Assembly (NCBI RefSeq): GCF_030811535.1 | Contig: NZ_JAUSQX010000001.1 | Location: 1,488,001-1,552,000, forward strand | Source: Trueperella bonasi | GTDB lineage: Bacteria; Actinomycetota; Actinomycetes; Actinomycetales; Actinomycetaceae | Direction of reading: 5' to 3' | Length of the DNA: 64,000 bases | Part shown: piece by piece, positions 33,068 to 43,228 of the stretch | Position numbering within the stretch: position 1 is the stretch's first letter | Layout: each line of letters opens with the position of its first letter | Notes under the pieces: model-generated | The model's input: the letters and a program-made list of their open reading frames with translations, nothing else | What the model was told of the DNA's origin: nothing | Databases searched by the model: none | Translations under genes and position numbers: made by a program

Positions 33068-35440
33068 CTATTTTGCAGTGTTTGTGGCCTGAGCCACGTC
33101 AGTGCGGGCGGTGAGTGCTCCGATCGCGATGCCGGCGAGCAAAAGAAGGATCATTTTTGCCGCGATAGCAAGGTAGGGAACTTTGAGTGCGCCCGGTAGC
33201 CCCGATTCAGCTAGCACGATCCAAGATGTCGCAATGCCGACCAGGCAACCGCCGGCGAGCATAACTGCGGCAGAGAATGCGGCGTCGCCGATTCGGCGCA
33301 AGTGCTGGCGGCGAAGGCCGAGACCGAGTGCCCGGAGTGTGCGGATCTCGGATTGTGTGGCGGAAAAGGCGAGCGGCAGTCGTGTAAACGCTAGGAAAGT
33401 AAGAACGATGACGATGCTGGATTGGACGATCATCGCCAGGTGTCCGCTATTGAGCGGTGTGAAATCCCCGGCGGAGCGGCTGAGGGTGATCACCGGGCGG
33501 GAATTCGGTGTGTCTTCCCCTAGCCGCTGTTCGAAATCTGGGTAGGTCTGGGGCAGCGTTTCGTGGGCGCCCGGCTCGAGCCGCACCCAGATCTCATCGA
33601 CCTTGAGCCCGGGCGCGTCCGCAACAGACATGAGCGCCACGGGAACGTTTGATTTTACGACGTCGAGGCGCACCGTGCGGCTCACGCCTTCGGCGTCTTC
33701 GTAGCCAAACTCGAGCGTGGCGGGGATGTGTTTCGTTCCGCGGGGAACGAGCAGGTGGGAAGTGATGTCGAGCGCGGAGGAGAAGTAGGCGTCAGCCTCG
33801 TCGTCGTTGACGGCATAGATCGGCCCGGGCTGGAAATCGGCATCCACGGGCAGATCGGTTTCCACCATGTGGAGGGAGAGGGTGGACTTAGCGGCCTGCC
33901 ATGAGCGAACGGTTGAGATTTGGTGGTCGGTGAGTTCGAATTCCCCGAGGCGGGCGCGAATCGCCACGTCGAACCGGTCGTGGAGCGCCAGATCCTCGCC
34001 TGCAAGCGAGCTCGTCGTCGTGTGGAGTGAGCTAATCGCTCCCGCCGCTAAGAAGATGACGAGGAGGGATTGCAAACGTACAAGCCCCACTCGCGATCTG
34101 GGCCTCAGGTATGTGCGTGCGATCAGTACCGTGCGCCTGCTGAGCGCGCCGGAAAGGAAAATTCCTAGCGAGTAGACCAGACCAAGAAGTAAGGCGATGA
34201 GTGCGACCATGCGGATTTGGATCGCATGGGGCGCAGGCTGGTCAAAGTTGTGTGCAATGTTCGTGGCCCAGTAGATCGTGGCTGCCCCCACGATGATGGT
34301 GAACGGGGCGAGCCACATCACCCGGCGCAGGCCCTCAGTTTTCGTAATCGAGTTAGCAAGAAGAACAGCTAAAAGGAGTGCGAGCGCGAGTGCGGCGAGT
34401 GCAAACAAATAGGCACGTGGAGGAGCGCTGAGCGTGGAGGGCAGGAATTGAGCACCCGGCAGGGATCGGAGAATACCGACGATGCTGACCGATGCGGCCG
34501 CACCTATTCCCAATCCGATCAGTGCGGCGAGCACGCCGGCGGCCCCAAGCTCCGATATTTGTATCCACGTGAGTGTTCGGCGGGCGATGCCCAGGGCGCG
34601 TAAATTTCGGCGCTCCGTGGCTCTTCGATGGCGGTTTCTCACCAAGCCCAGTGTGAGAACGGTGGTCGAGGCAAGGAAGCCAGTTGCCAAAAGCCATGGC
34701 ACCGTGATGCTAATTGCGGACATGGCCCTAGCGTGTCGAGCAAAAACCAGCTGCTGACGATCCTCGGAGCGGATGACCACCGAATTGCCGAGGGCCAAAA
34801 CGTCCTCGATGACGTTTTGTGCGGCACCTGCCGAGGTGGCTTTGACTTCGATACCGCCTTGGCCGGAATTGTCGACATGCGCGGCCACGTAACCCGGATT
34901 TGCGCTGTGGGTTAGGCCTTCGTATGCGGAGTCGATGCGGTCCTCGAAGGGAGAACGGGCGTAGATGCCGGTCACGAGATAGCGTTCGGCCACCTGGTCT
35001 CCTGCCAGGGTGAGATAGGAGCCGACGTCGATCTCCAACGCCTTGGCGAGCTGATGGGTCACGGCTAGCTGGTTATCTTCGGTCGGGTAGTCGCCGCGGG
35101 TGAGCGCTTGGGTGCGCAAGCCTTTGGGTGGAAGGTTCCGCAGTACCATCGAAACGTTTCCGGTTGCCGATATCGCTTCGGCCGCGCGCCACGCATCGAC
35201 GTGCACGAGTTCCACGTTGGGGTTTTGGCCAAGAGCGGTTGCGAGGTCGGAGGCCGCGCCAGCCTCCATATATACGAGGAAATCAGCTCGAGGGGTGGAC
35301 ACCCTGGCCGAGGTTTGCACGGCCCGATCGCCGTAGCTGACCATCGCTAGTGCAGTGAATGTGAGCGCGCACAGAATAACCAGCGTTATTACGGGGAGAA
35401 CGTATGATCGCCAGTGGTATTCGAGGTGCTCGCGCAACAT
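33068..35440 (-). CDS. FtsX-like ABC permease of a two-component-linked transporter
   Basis: 790 residues from the ATG at 35440 (MLREHLEYHWRSYVLPVITLVILCALTFTALAMVS); an earlier frame would add sequence overlapping the ATPase gene. One N-terminal membrane segment, a large outer domain with VYMEAGAASDLATALGQNPN, then three to four membrane segments (SAISITVPWLLATGFLASTTVLTLGLV), a second outer domain, and a final FtsX-like block (AMIVQSSIVIVLTFLAFTRLPLAFSATQSEIRTLRALGLGLRRQHLRRIGDAAFSAAVMLAGG). This two-lobed form is like other actinobacterial permeases. It lies 2 bp after the ATPase and closes the operon started by the sensor kinase. Substrate unknown. Confidence 0.87.
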   Translation of the reverse strand: MLREHLEYHWRSYVLPVITLVILCALTFTALAMVSYGDRAVQTSARVSTPRADFLVYMEAGAASDLATALGQNPNVELVHVDAWRAAEAISATGNVSMVLRNLPPKGLRTQALTRGDYPTEDNQLAVTHQLAKALEIDVGSYLTLAGDQVAERYLVTGIYARSPFEDRIDSAYEGLTHSANPGYVAAHVDNSGQGGIEVKATSAGAAQNVIEDVLALGNSVVIRSEDRQQLVFARHARAMSAISITVPWLLATGFLASTTVLTLGLVRNRHRRATERRNLRALGIARRTLTWIQISELGAAGVLAALIGLGIGAAASVSIVGILRSLPGAQFLPSTLSAPPRAYLFALAALALALLLAVLLANSITKTEGLRRVMWLAPFTIIVGAATIYWATNIAHNFDQPAPHAIQIRMVALIALLLGLVYSLGIFLSGALSRRTVLIARTYLRPRSRVGLVRLQSLLVIFLAAGAISSLHTTTSSLAGEDLALHDRFDVAIRARLGEFELTDHQISTVRSWQAAKSTLSLHMVETDLPVDADFQPGPIYAVNDDEADAYFSSALDITSHLLVPRGTKHIPATLEFGYEDAEGVSRTVRLDVVKSNVPVALMSVADAPGLKVDEIWVRLEPGAHETLPQTYPDFEQRLGEDTPNSRPVITLSRSAGDFTPLNSGHLAMIVQSSIVIVLTFLAFTRLPLAFSATQSEIRTLRALGLGLRRQHLRRIGDAAFSAAVMLAGGCLVGIATSWIVLAESGLPGALKVPYLAIAAKMILLLLAGIAIGALTARTDVAQATNTAK

Positions 35441-35442
35441 GG

Positions 35443-36171
35443 TTAGACCTCGCCGTGGACGGCCTGGAGCGCGTTGAAAATCGAGTCCAGCGTGGGGTTG
35501 ACCAGTTCGCCGGCAACTTTCGCGTTCGAGAGAAGGAACACGTGGTCTGCGTACTGGGCGGCAAGCGGGTTCGTCGTGAACATCACCACCGTCAGGTCCA
35601 ACTCGCGTACGCACATCCGTAAAAGCGCCAAAATTGTATCCGCATCCGCCTTATCTATACCGGCGGTTGGCTCATCGCAGAGGAGGATCGTACGCCCGGC
35701 AAGTACCCTGCCAGCGATCGCAACCCGCTGCTGATCAATGGGAGCAATTGATTCCGGGTAAAGCTTCAGGATTGAGTCGAGGTCGAACAGCTCAACGATC
35801 CGGGCCCGTTCGGCGTCGTCGATCTTTTTCCCGTTGAGCTCGGCGGGCAGGTCAAGGTTTTCTTGCACGGTCAACGCGGGCATGAGGTTATCACGCGGAT
35901 AGATGACGCCCAGGTGCTCGGCGAGTAGCCGTTGCTTTTCGGCGTCCGTTGCCCGGGTGAGATCGACGTCTCGAACGACGACGTTGCCATCGTCCACGTC
36001 GAGCAGCCCGGCCATGACCTGCATGAGTTCTGATTTTCCGGAACCGGACGGGCCAAATATGCTGGTGAACTGGCCGGGGAAAATTTGGAGCGAAACATCA
36101 TCGAGCACCGTGCGGGTGGCCCGGCCTACGCCACGTACTTTTCGCACGTAGTCGAGGCTCATCACACTCAC
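35443..36171 (-). CDS. degenerate ABC ATPase of the FtsX-like transporter
   Basis: 242 residues with the overall LolD/MacB-type ATPase fold but four altered motifs. Walker A is GPSGSGKSE (residues 40-48, Thr replaced by Glu). The Q-loop glutamine site reads YPRDNLMP, the signature LSGGQ is IAPIDQQR (142-149), and the H-loop reads FTTNPLAA without His. Walker B (ILLCDEPTAGID, 161-172) is normal. ATP may still bind, but hydrolysis would be impaired. Four bp overlap with the response regulator (ATGA) and the permease follows after 2 bp, so it is co-translated with an intact-looking partner. It may be inactive, or regulatory. The gene frame is intact and its start is good. Confidence 0.85.
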   Translation of the reverse strand: MSVMSLDYVRKVRGVGRATRTVLDDVSLQIFPGQFTSIFGPSGSGKSELMQVMAGLLDVDDGNVVVRDVDLTRATDAEKQRLLAEHLGVIYPRDNLMPALTVQENLDLPAELNGKKIDDAERARIVELFDLDSILKLYPESIAPIDQQRVAIAGRVLAGRTILLCDEPTAGIDKADADTILALLRMCVRELDLTVVMFTTNPLAAQYADHVFLLSNAKVAGELVNPTLDSIFNALQAVHGEV

Positions 36172-36857
36172 CCGAGATCACCTGGGCGTACCAGGCCGGC
36201 TTCGTAGGCCAGCACCACAGCCTGGACGCGATCACGGGCGCCGAGCTTGGCGAAAATCCTGCCGACGTGGGTTTTGATCGTGGCCTGCGCGACCGCCAGT
36301 TCGTCCCCGATCTCCGTGTTCGAAAGCCCGCGTGCCATGTGATAGAGCACCTCGCGCTCGCGCTCTGTGAGCACGTCGACTATCTCTGGGCGCAGAGCGC
36401 GATCCTCGACAGCCTTTTCGGCTAGATAGGACACGAGCCGCTTCGTTGAAGACGGCGCGATCACCGCGTCGCCCTGATGGACGGTGCGAATCGATTCAAG
36501 CATCTGATCGGGCGGGGCATCTTTGAGCAGGAAGCCCGATGCGCCGCCGCGGATCGCGCGCATGACGTACTCGTCTAAATCGAAGGTGGTCAAAATAATG
36601 ACCTTTGGTTTCACGCCGTGTGGGAAGTCGCTACTCGTGATGCGTTCGGTGGCTTCCAGCCCATCCATGCCCGGCATGCGGATGTCCATGAGGACGACAT
36701 CGGCGGGAACGAGGTTGAGGCGATCGAGGGCCTGCTTGCCATGCGAGGCTTCAAGCACGGTTCGCATATCTGTTTGAGAGTCGATGACCATCGCAAATCC
36801 GCTGCGAACAAGCTCTTGATCGTCAACGAGTGCGACTCTGATCTTTTCCTCAGACAT
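36168..36857 (-). CDS. NarL/LuxR-type response regulator
   Basis: 229 residues from the ATG at 36857, which has AAAGGACC before it. Receiver domain: acidic pocket VALVDDQELVRSG, phospho-acceptor Asp in VVLMDIRMPGMDG, and the switch LKDAPPDQ. C-terminal LuxR-type helix-turn-helix: LTEREREVLYHMARGLSNTEIGDELAVAQATIKTHVGRIFAKLGARDRVQAVVLA. It is overlapped at its start by 8 bp by the histidine kinase gene, and overlaps the ATPase gene by 4 bp. It likely binds DNA upstream of this operon to control the transporter; no operator was identified. Confidence 0.95.
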   Translation of the reverse strand: MSEEKIRVALVDDQELVRSGFAMVIDSQTDMRTVLEASHGKQALDRLNLVPADVVLMDIRMPGMDGLEATERITSSDFPHGVKPKVIILTTFDLDEYVMRAIRGGASGFLLKDAPPDQMLESIRTVHQGDAVIAPSSTKRLVSYLAEKAVEDRALRPEIVDVLTEREREVLYHMARGLSNTEIGDELAVAQATIKTHVGRIFAKLGARDRVQAVVLAYEAGLVRPGDLG

Positions 36858-38037
36858 GGGAGGTCCTTTCGGTAGGGGTTGGGATAGTTGCAGTGACTTT
36901 GAAGCCGCCGCCTTGGCGCGGGCCCGAAACGACTGTTCCGCCGAAAACGGCTGCACGCTCGTTCATGCCGATCAGGCCGTGGCCCTTGCCGTCGTCAGCT
37001 GCGGCGGCCCCGCGGCCGTTATCCGTTACGTTGAGAATGACCTCGGCCGGGCGCCAGTGGAGTGCCACGGTGACTTGGGCGTGCGGGCCGGCGTGTTTGA
37101 GCGAGTTGGTGAGGGCTTCTTGGCAGATACGGTACACGGCGTTGCCCACACCCACGGGGAGCGGGCGGGCTTGGCCGGTGACCACGAACGAGACGTCTTG
37201 GCCAGATTCTCGCACCTGTTCGATCAGGGTGGTCAGATCGGAATCGATCGGTTCGGGGGCAAGCGGGGCGTCGGCGTCGTTCGGATCGCGAAGCACGCCG
37301 ATGATGGAGCGGATATCGCCGAGCGCTGCGCGCGACATGTCCGCAATGACGGTCAGGGCTCGCTCGGCCGCCTCCGGGTTCGACTTGGCCGCGTAGCGCC
37401 CGCCGTCGGCTTGGGCGATGACGACCGAGAGGGTGTGGGCGACGATATCGTGCATTTCCCGGGCGATTCGGGTTCGTTCTCCGACGACGGCGAGCTCGGC
37501 TTCACGTTCGGAGTTGCGTTGCGCCATGTCGGCTTTGGCAATCAGATCGTCGAACCGCAGATACTGTTGGCGGCGCAGAAGGGCGCTCGTCGTCGTCACT
37601 CCAATTGCTGCGAGGGCGCCAAAAAGAGCCAAGAAGATTATCCCGGGCCGAATATCTGAGTGAAGGGCGGGTACAACGAGGAGGCATGCGCCAAAGACTG
37701 CGCCGATGATTGCGGGCCAGCGAGCCTTGTGGCTGCCGTAGGTGAGCACTGCGTACAGGGCGAAGAACACGGCGATATCGATGAGCCACATCGAGTTTGG
37801 GAACGCAAGGTAACGAAGCAGAGCGCCCACGTAAACAACGATCGCGGCCGGGGTGGGGTACAAGCGGCGGAAAAATGTGCCGAGAACTAGGCAGATAACG
37901 GCTAGATAGAAGAGAACATCCGCCAAAAGCTGTTGGCCGAGGACATACCTCGCGTCGATGTACGCGATCCCTACAACTATGAGGGCAAGCACGAGATCGA
38001 AGGGGGACACCCCTCGGATCGTCGCGAAATTCTTCAT
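36850..38037 (-). CDS. sensor histidine kinase (HisKA_3 type)
   Basis: 395 residues. N-terminal six-segment membrane region (LVLALIVVGIAYIDARYVL, LLADVLFYLAVICLVLGTFF, SMWLIDIAVFFALYAVLTYG, WPAIIGAVFGACLLVVPAL, GIIFLALFGALAAIGVTTTSAL) with almost no extracytoplasmic loop, a form common in kinases that sense membrane stress. The HisKA_3 phospho-His is in RIAREMHDIVAHTLSVVIAQADGG. ATPase domain: YRICQEALTNSLKHAG (N box), NVTDNGRGAAAADDGKGHGLIGMNERAAVFGG. It leads a four-gene operon: kinase, regulator, ATPase, permease. This is the layout of sensing-and-export modules for antibiotics or peptides; ligand unknown. Confidence 0.93.
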   Translation of the reverse strand: MKNFATIRGVSPFDLVLALIVVGIAYIDARYVLGQQLLADVLFYLAVICLVLGTFFRRLYPTPAAIVVYVGALLRYLAFPNSMWLIDIAVFFALYAVLTYGSHKARWPAIIGAVFGACLLVVPALHSDIRPGIIFLALFGALAAIGVTTTSALLRRQQYLRFDDLIAKADMAQRNSEREAELAVVGERTRIAREMHDIVAHTLSVVIAQADGGRYAAKSNPEAAERALTVIADMSRAALGDIRSIIGVLRDPNDADAPLAPEPIDSDLTTLIEQVRESGQDVSFVVTGQARPLPVGVGNAVYRICQEALTNSLKHAGPHAQVTVALHWRPAEVILNVTDNGRGAAAADDGKGHGLIGMNERAAVFGGTVVSGPRQGGGFKVTATIPTPTERTSHV

Positions 38038-38081
38038 GTCACTAGATTACGTGTGGTGGGAGCGCTGCGCCTACGCGAAGC

Positions 38082-38804
38082 TCATTCCGCGGGCTGAACG
38101 GGCATGATGTTGCCCGGCAGGTTGTTACGAACGTTGCCCACGGCTTTGTGCACCTGATGGTAGGCGAGTTCGGGATGTGGACGCTCGAATTGGTGGATGA
38201 TGGCCGGATCGGTGAGGGTGGGATCGAGCCAGGTGTCGTATTCGTGCGCGTCGAGGATGAGCGGGACCCGGTTGTGGATCTCGGCCATCGCGCCTTCTGC
38301 CTCGCGGGTGATGATCGTACAGGTGAGTAGCCAGTCATCGCCGGTGTTGTACCACGAGTACAGGCCGGCAAAGGCGAGGGGGCGGCCGTCAGCGCGGAAA
38401 ATGTAGAACGGTGTTTTCTCAGGTTTGCGCCACTCGAAATAGCCCGAGGCCGGAATGATGCACCGGCGGCTTTTGAGCGAGGGCGCGAACATTTTCTTTT
38501 CCGTAAGGGTTTCCATGCGCGCGTTGATCATCGGGCGGCTGAGATCTTGAGCCCAGGGTGCGATCAGGCCCCAAAAGGCTGGGTTGAGGGCGCGGACGAC
38601 GGAGGCTTCGGCTGGCTGGGCGGCTGGTGATTGGCCGAGCCGTTCGTCGTCATCCAAAGGTTTGCGTATCACAACGATTGGGACGGTCTGTGTCGGAGCC
38701 ACGTTGTAGTTTGGTGGTGGCTCGTAGGATTCGGTTGCGGCCTCGAGCCGGAATTCGAGCTGAAGGTCGGTTCGAGACATGGTGGTTGCGTAGCGTCCGC
38801 ACAT
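38082..38804 (-). CDS. SRAP (SOS-response-associated peptidase, YedK/HMCES-like)
   Basis: 240 residues. Catalytic Cys2 after Met removal (MCGRYATT), NYNVAPTQTVPIVVI, the Glu-containing RRCIIPASGYFEWRKPEKTPFYIF, and the His in MAEIHNRVPLIL. Cys2 forms a thiazolidine bond with abasic sites in single-stranded DNA, protecting them from breakage; Glu and His are the other active-site residues. It is divergent from ligA (39-bp gap), another DNA repair gene. No LexA box was found in that gap. Confidence 0.95.
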   Translation of the reverse strand: MCGRYATTMSRTDLQLEFRLEAATESYEPPPNYNVAPTQTVPIVVIRKPLDDDERLGQSPAAQPAEASVVRALNPAFWGLIAPWAQDLSRPMINARMETLTEKKMFAPSLKSRRCIIPASGYFEWRKPEKTPFYIFRADGRPLAFAGLYSWYNTGDDWLLTCTIITREAEGAMAEIHNRVPLILDAHEYDTWLDPTLTDPAIIHQFERPHPELAYHQVHKAVGNVRNNLPGNIMPVQPAE

Positions 38805-38843
38805 GGGATGAGCCTATCGCTCGAAGATGAGGCTGGCAGGTGA

Positions 38844-41456
<2,613 letters not shown>

Positions 41457-41483
41457 CGCCCTCTTCGCATCCCGCGCGCGGGG

Positions 41484-41590
41484 GTTGCTCTTGTGCAGGG
41501 AGGTCCGTAAGCCGAAGAAACCCCGTTTTTCCTTGGCTTACCGGCCTCCGCGCGGCTTATCGACCTCCGAAAGCGAGATCGATCCCCGCC
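41484..41590. repeat. intergenic repeat C, copy 2
   Basis: The order GTTGCTC, GTAAGCC near 41506, GGCTTACCGGCCTCC (41535-41549), GGCTTATCGACCTCC and ATCCCCGCC matches copy 1 at 28812-28912. The inverted arms are less perfect here (one bulged base). It lies just after ligA. Confidence 0.65.
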
Positions 41591-41660
41591 CACCAAGATA
41601 ACGGCACGACCCGCCCAGATAATGGCCGGAGCGCCTGCCAAAGGAACGGCTGGCTAAATT

Positions 41661-41712
41661 AAAACGTACTTTAAATGCCGCCCCCATGAGTCGGTATTTG
41701 AAAGTATACTTT
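41661..41712 (+). promoter_or_regulatory. paired palindromes before the DUF4143 ATPase
   Basis: The perfect 12-bp palindrome AAAGTATACTTT (41701-41712) ends 5 bp before the ATG at 41718. A related AAAACGTACTTT lies at 41661-41672, exactly 40 bp upstream. Position and paired form suggest an operator for autoregulation; the regulator is unknown. Confidence 0.6.
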
Positions 41713-41717
41713 GAGCC

Positions 41718-42932
41718 ATGAGCAGTTTGATTGTGCGCCCAAGGTACCTTGATCTTCTCACGCGCGATATTGATCGTGACACTGTCCGTATTCTGACGGG
41801 GGTGCGCCGAGCGGGAAAATCGAGCGTACTGCGCCTGTACCGCGATCATCTCCTAGCTTCCGGGGTCAGTGAGTCTGAAATCATTACCGTGAATTTTGAG
41901 GATATGCGCAACCGTCATTTGCGCGATGCACAGACTTTCCACGAATACGTCGTTAAGGCCTACGACGACGGCGCAAAGTTCTTGCACGTGGATGAGATTC
42001 AAGAGTTGGACACGTGGGCGCAAGTGATCAATTCACTGAGAGTGGCTACTGACCTCGAAATCTGCGTGACAGGCTCGAACGCGTCAATGTTTTCAGATGA
42101 AGCTGCAACATACATTGCAGGGCGATACGTGACTATCGAAGTCTGGCCGCTGAGCTTGGCAGAGTTTCGCACGTTTAAGGGACTCGACGATGAGCCGGTT
42201 GACGAAAGCTATTCGGCTTGGATAACAGCTGGGGGTTTTCCGCGCGTTGTTCTCACTCAAGATGGAGATCTTCATGCCGGGATGGTGCGTGACATTTTCG
42301 ATTCCATCTTTGCCCGCGATATCGTGCTCCGCGGTCAGATCCGTGACGCGGCAGCTTTTTTGCGTGTGGCTAGATTTGTTTTTGCTTCGATCGGATCGCC
42401 GATTAACGCTCACAAGATTCACACGCGATTGAAAGCGAACGGGATAAAGCTCTCCGCACCCACGGTGGAAAACTATCTGAGGCTGATGGAGCAGGCGAAC
42501 TTAATTTTCCCGGTACGCCGCCAAGATACCCGCGGTGGGCAGTGGTTGCAGGGTGGCGCTAAGTACTACGGCGTAGATCTATCGTTGCGAGATGCATTGC
42601 TGGGCACTGGTAGCGCAGGTGAGGGCCACGATCTGGAAAACCAGATCTATATTGAGTTACGACGCCGGGGATATCGGGTTGTTGTGGGTACAAACGGTGG
42701 CAAGGAAATTGATTTCGTGGCCGCAGGCGAGGGGCGAACCCATTTCATCCAAGTGGCGTTTTCTGCAATGGATGAGGGTACGCGAGCCCGAGAGTTGGCA
42801 GCCTTCGACGGCCTGGCCGCCGGTGCCTCGTGCATTCTCATCACTCTCGACCGGATTTTCTACTCCACCGGACACGTTCGTCGAATCAACGGCGCCGATT
42901 TCCTCGCCGGCCTTGTCGATCTACCGCACTAG
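41718..42932 (+). CDS. AAA ATPase with DUF4143 domain
   Basis: 404 residues. N-terminal AAA_14-type ATPase: Walker A GVRRAGKSS in TVRILTGVRRAGKSSVLRLYRDHL; Walker B in KFLHVDEIQELDTWAQVINSL; sensor stretch VTGSNASMFSDEAATYIAGRYVTIEVWPLSLAEF. The C-terminal part with DUF4143 (LENQIYIELRRRGYRVVVGTNGGKEIDFVA) has the outline of a PD-(D/E)XK-like fold: EIDFV and an upstream Glu. These ATPases are common in mobile and accessory DNA of bacteria and archaea; their role is not known. The gene is preceded by an operator-like palindrome pair and followed by a 296-bp remnant region and then the methyltransferase operon. It may belong with that operon or be independent. Confidence 0.88.
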   Translation: MSSLIVRPRYLDLLTRDIDRDTVRILTGVRRAGKSSVLRLYRDHLLASGVSESEIITVNFEDMRNRHLRDAQTFHEYVVKAYDDGAKFLHVDEIQELDTWAQVINSLRVATDLEICVTGSNASMFSDEAATYIAGRYVTIEVWPLSLAEFRTFKGLDDEPVDESYSAWITAGGFPRVVLTQDGDLHAGMVRDIFDSIFARDIVLRGQIRDAAAFLRVARFVFASIGSPINAHKIHTRLKANGIKLSAPTVENYLRLMEQANLIFPVRRQDTRGGQWLQGGAKYYGVDLSLRDALLGTGSAGEGHDLENQIYIELRRRGYRVVVGTNGGKEIDFVAAGEGRTHFIQVAFSAMDEGTRARELAAFDGLAAGASCILITLDRIFYSTGHVRRINGADFLAGLVDLPH

Positions 42933-43017
42933 TGCGTCGAGTGCGCACGAAGAGAACCAAAGAGTCATGGAAAGAGGTCATTCGTAGTAGGTCTGTAACC
43001 ACGGCTGTTGCTTGAGC

Positions 43018-43113
43018 ATGCTCTCGCCAAGGCAGGTGGGTGATCCAGATACCGATTGGGATCAGATGCGTCAGCGGTTTGACGACGCCCAAAAAGCTGG
43101 GTTGTGCCACTAA
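43018..43113 (+). other. short ORF or gene remnant between DUF4143 and the methyltransferase
   Basis: A 31-residue reading frame, MLSPRQVGDPDTDWDQMRQ continuing to RFDDAQKAGLCH, has the look of the C-terminal end of a soluble protein: acidic and helical. No ribosome site, and the frame is closed upstream by stops. The rest of 42933-43228 has no coding pattern I recognise. I treat it as a possible remnant of a lost gene. Confidence 0.25.
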
Positions 43114-43228
43114 AATCTCCCGCCCGTTGCCGGCCACCCGGATAATGGCACGGTGTACTCAGATAAAGGGCCGTGGCTGGCTTAGACTGAAGAACGATTG
43201 GTGAGCGCTGCAAAGAAGGGGCTTTCGG

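Noticed and set aside
35441-35614. Longer form of the FtsX-like permease
   Set aside because: The added residues are antiparallel-free but overlap the ATPase reading frame and look like low-quality coding; the ATG at 35440 is where the family starts.
38805-38843. LexA box between the SRAP and ligA genes
   Set aside because: No palindrome of the actinobacterial type (CGAAC-N4-GTTCG) is present.
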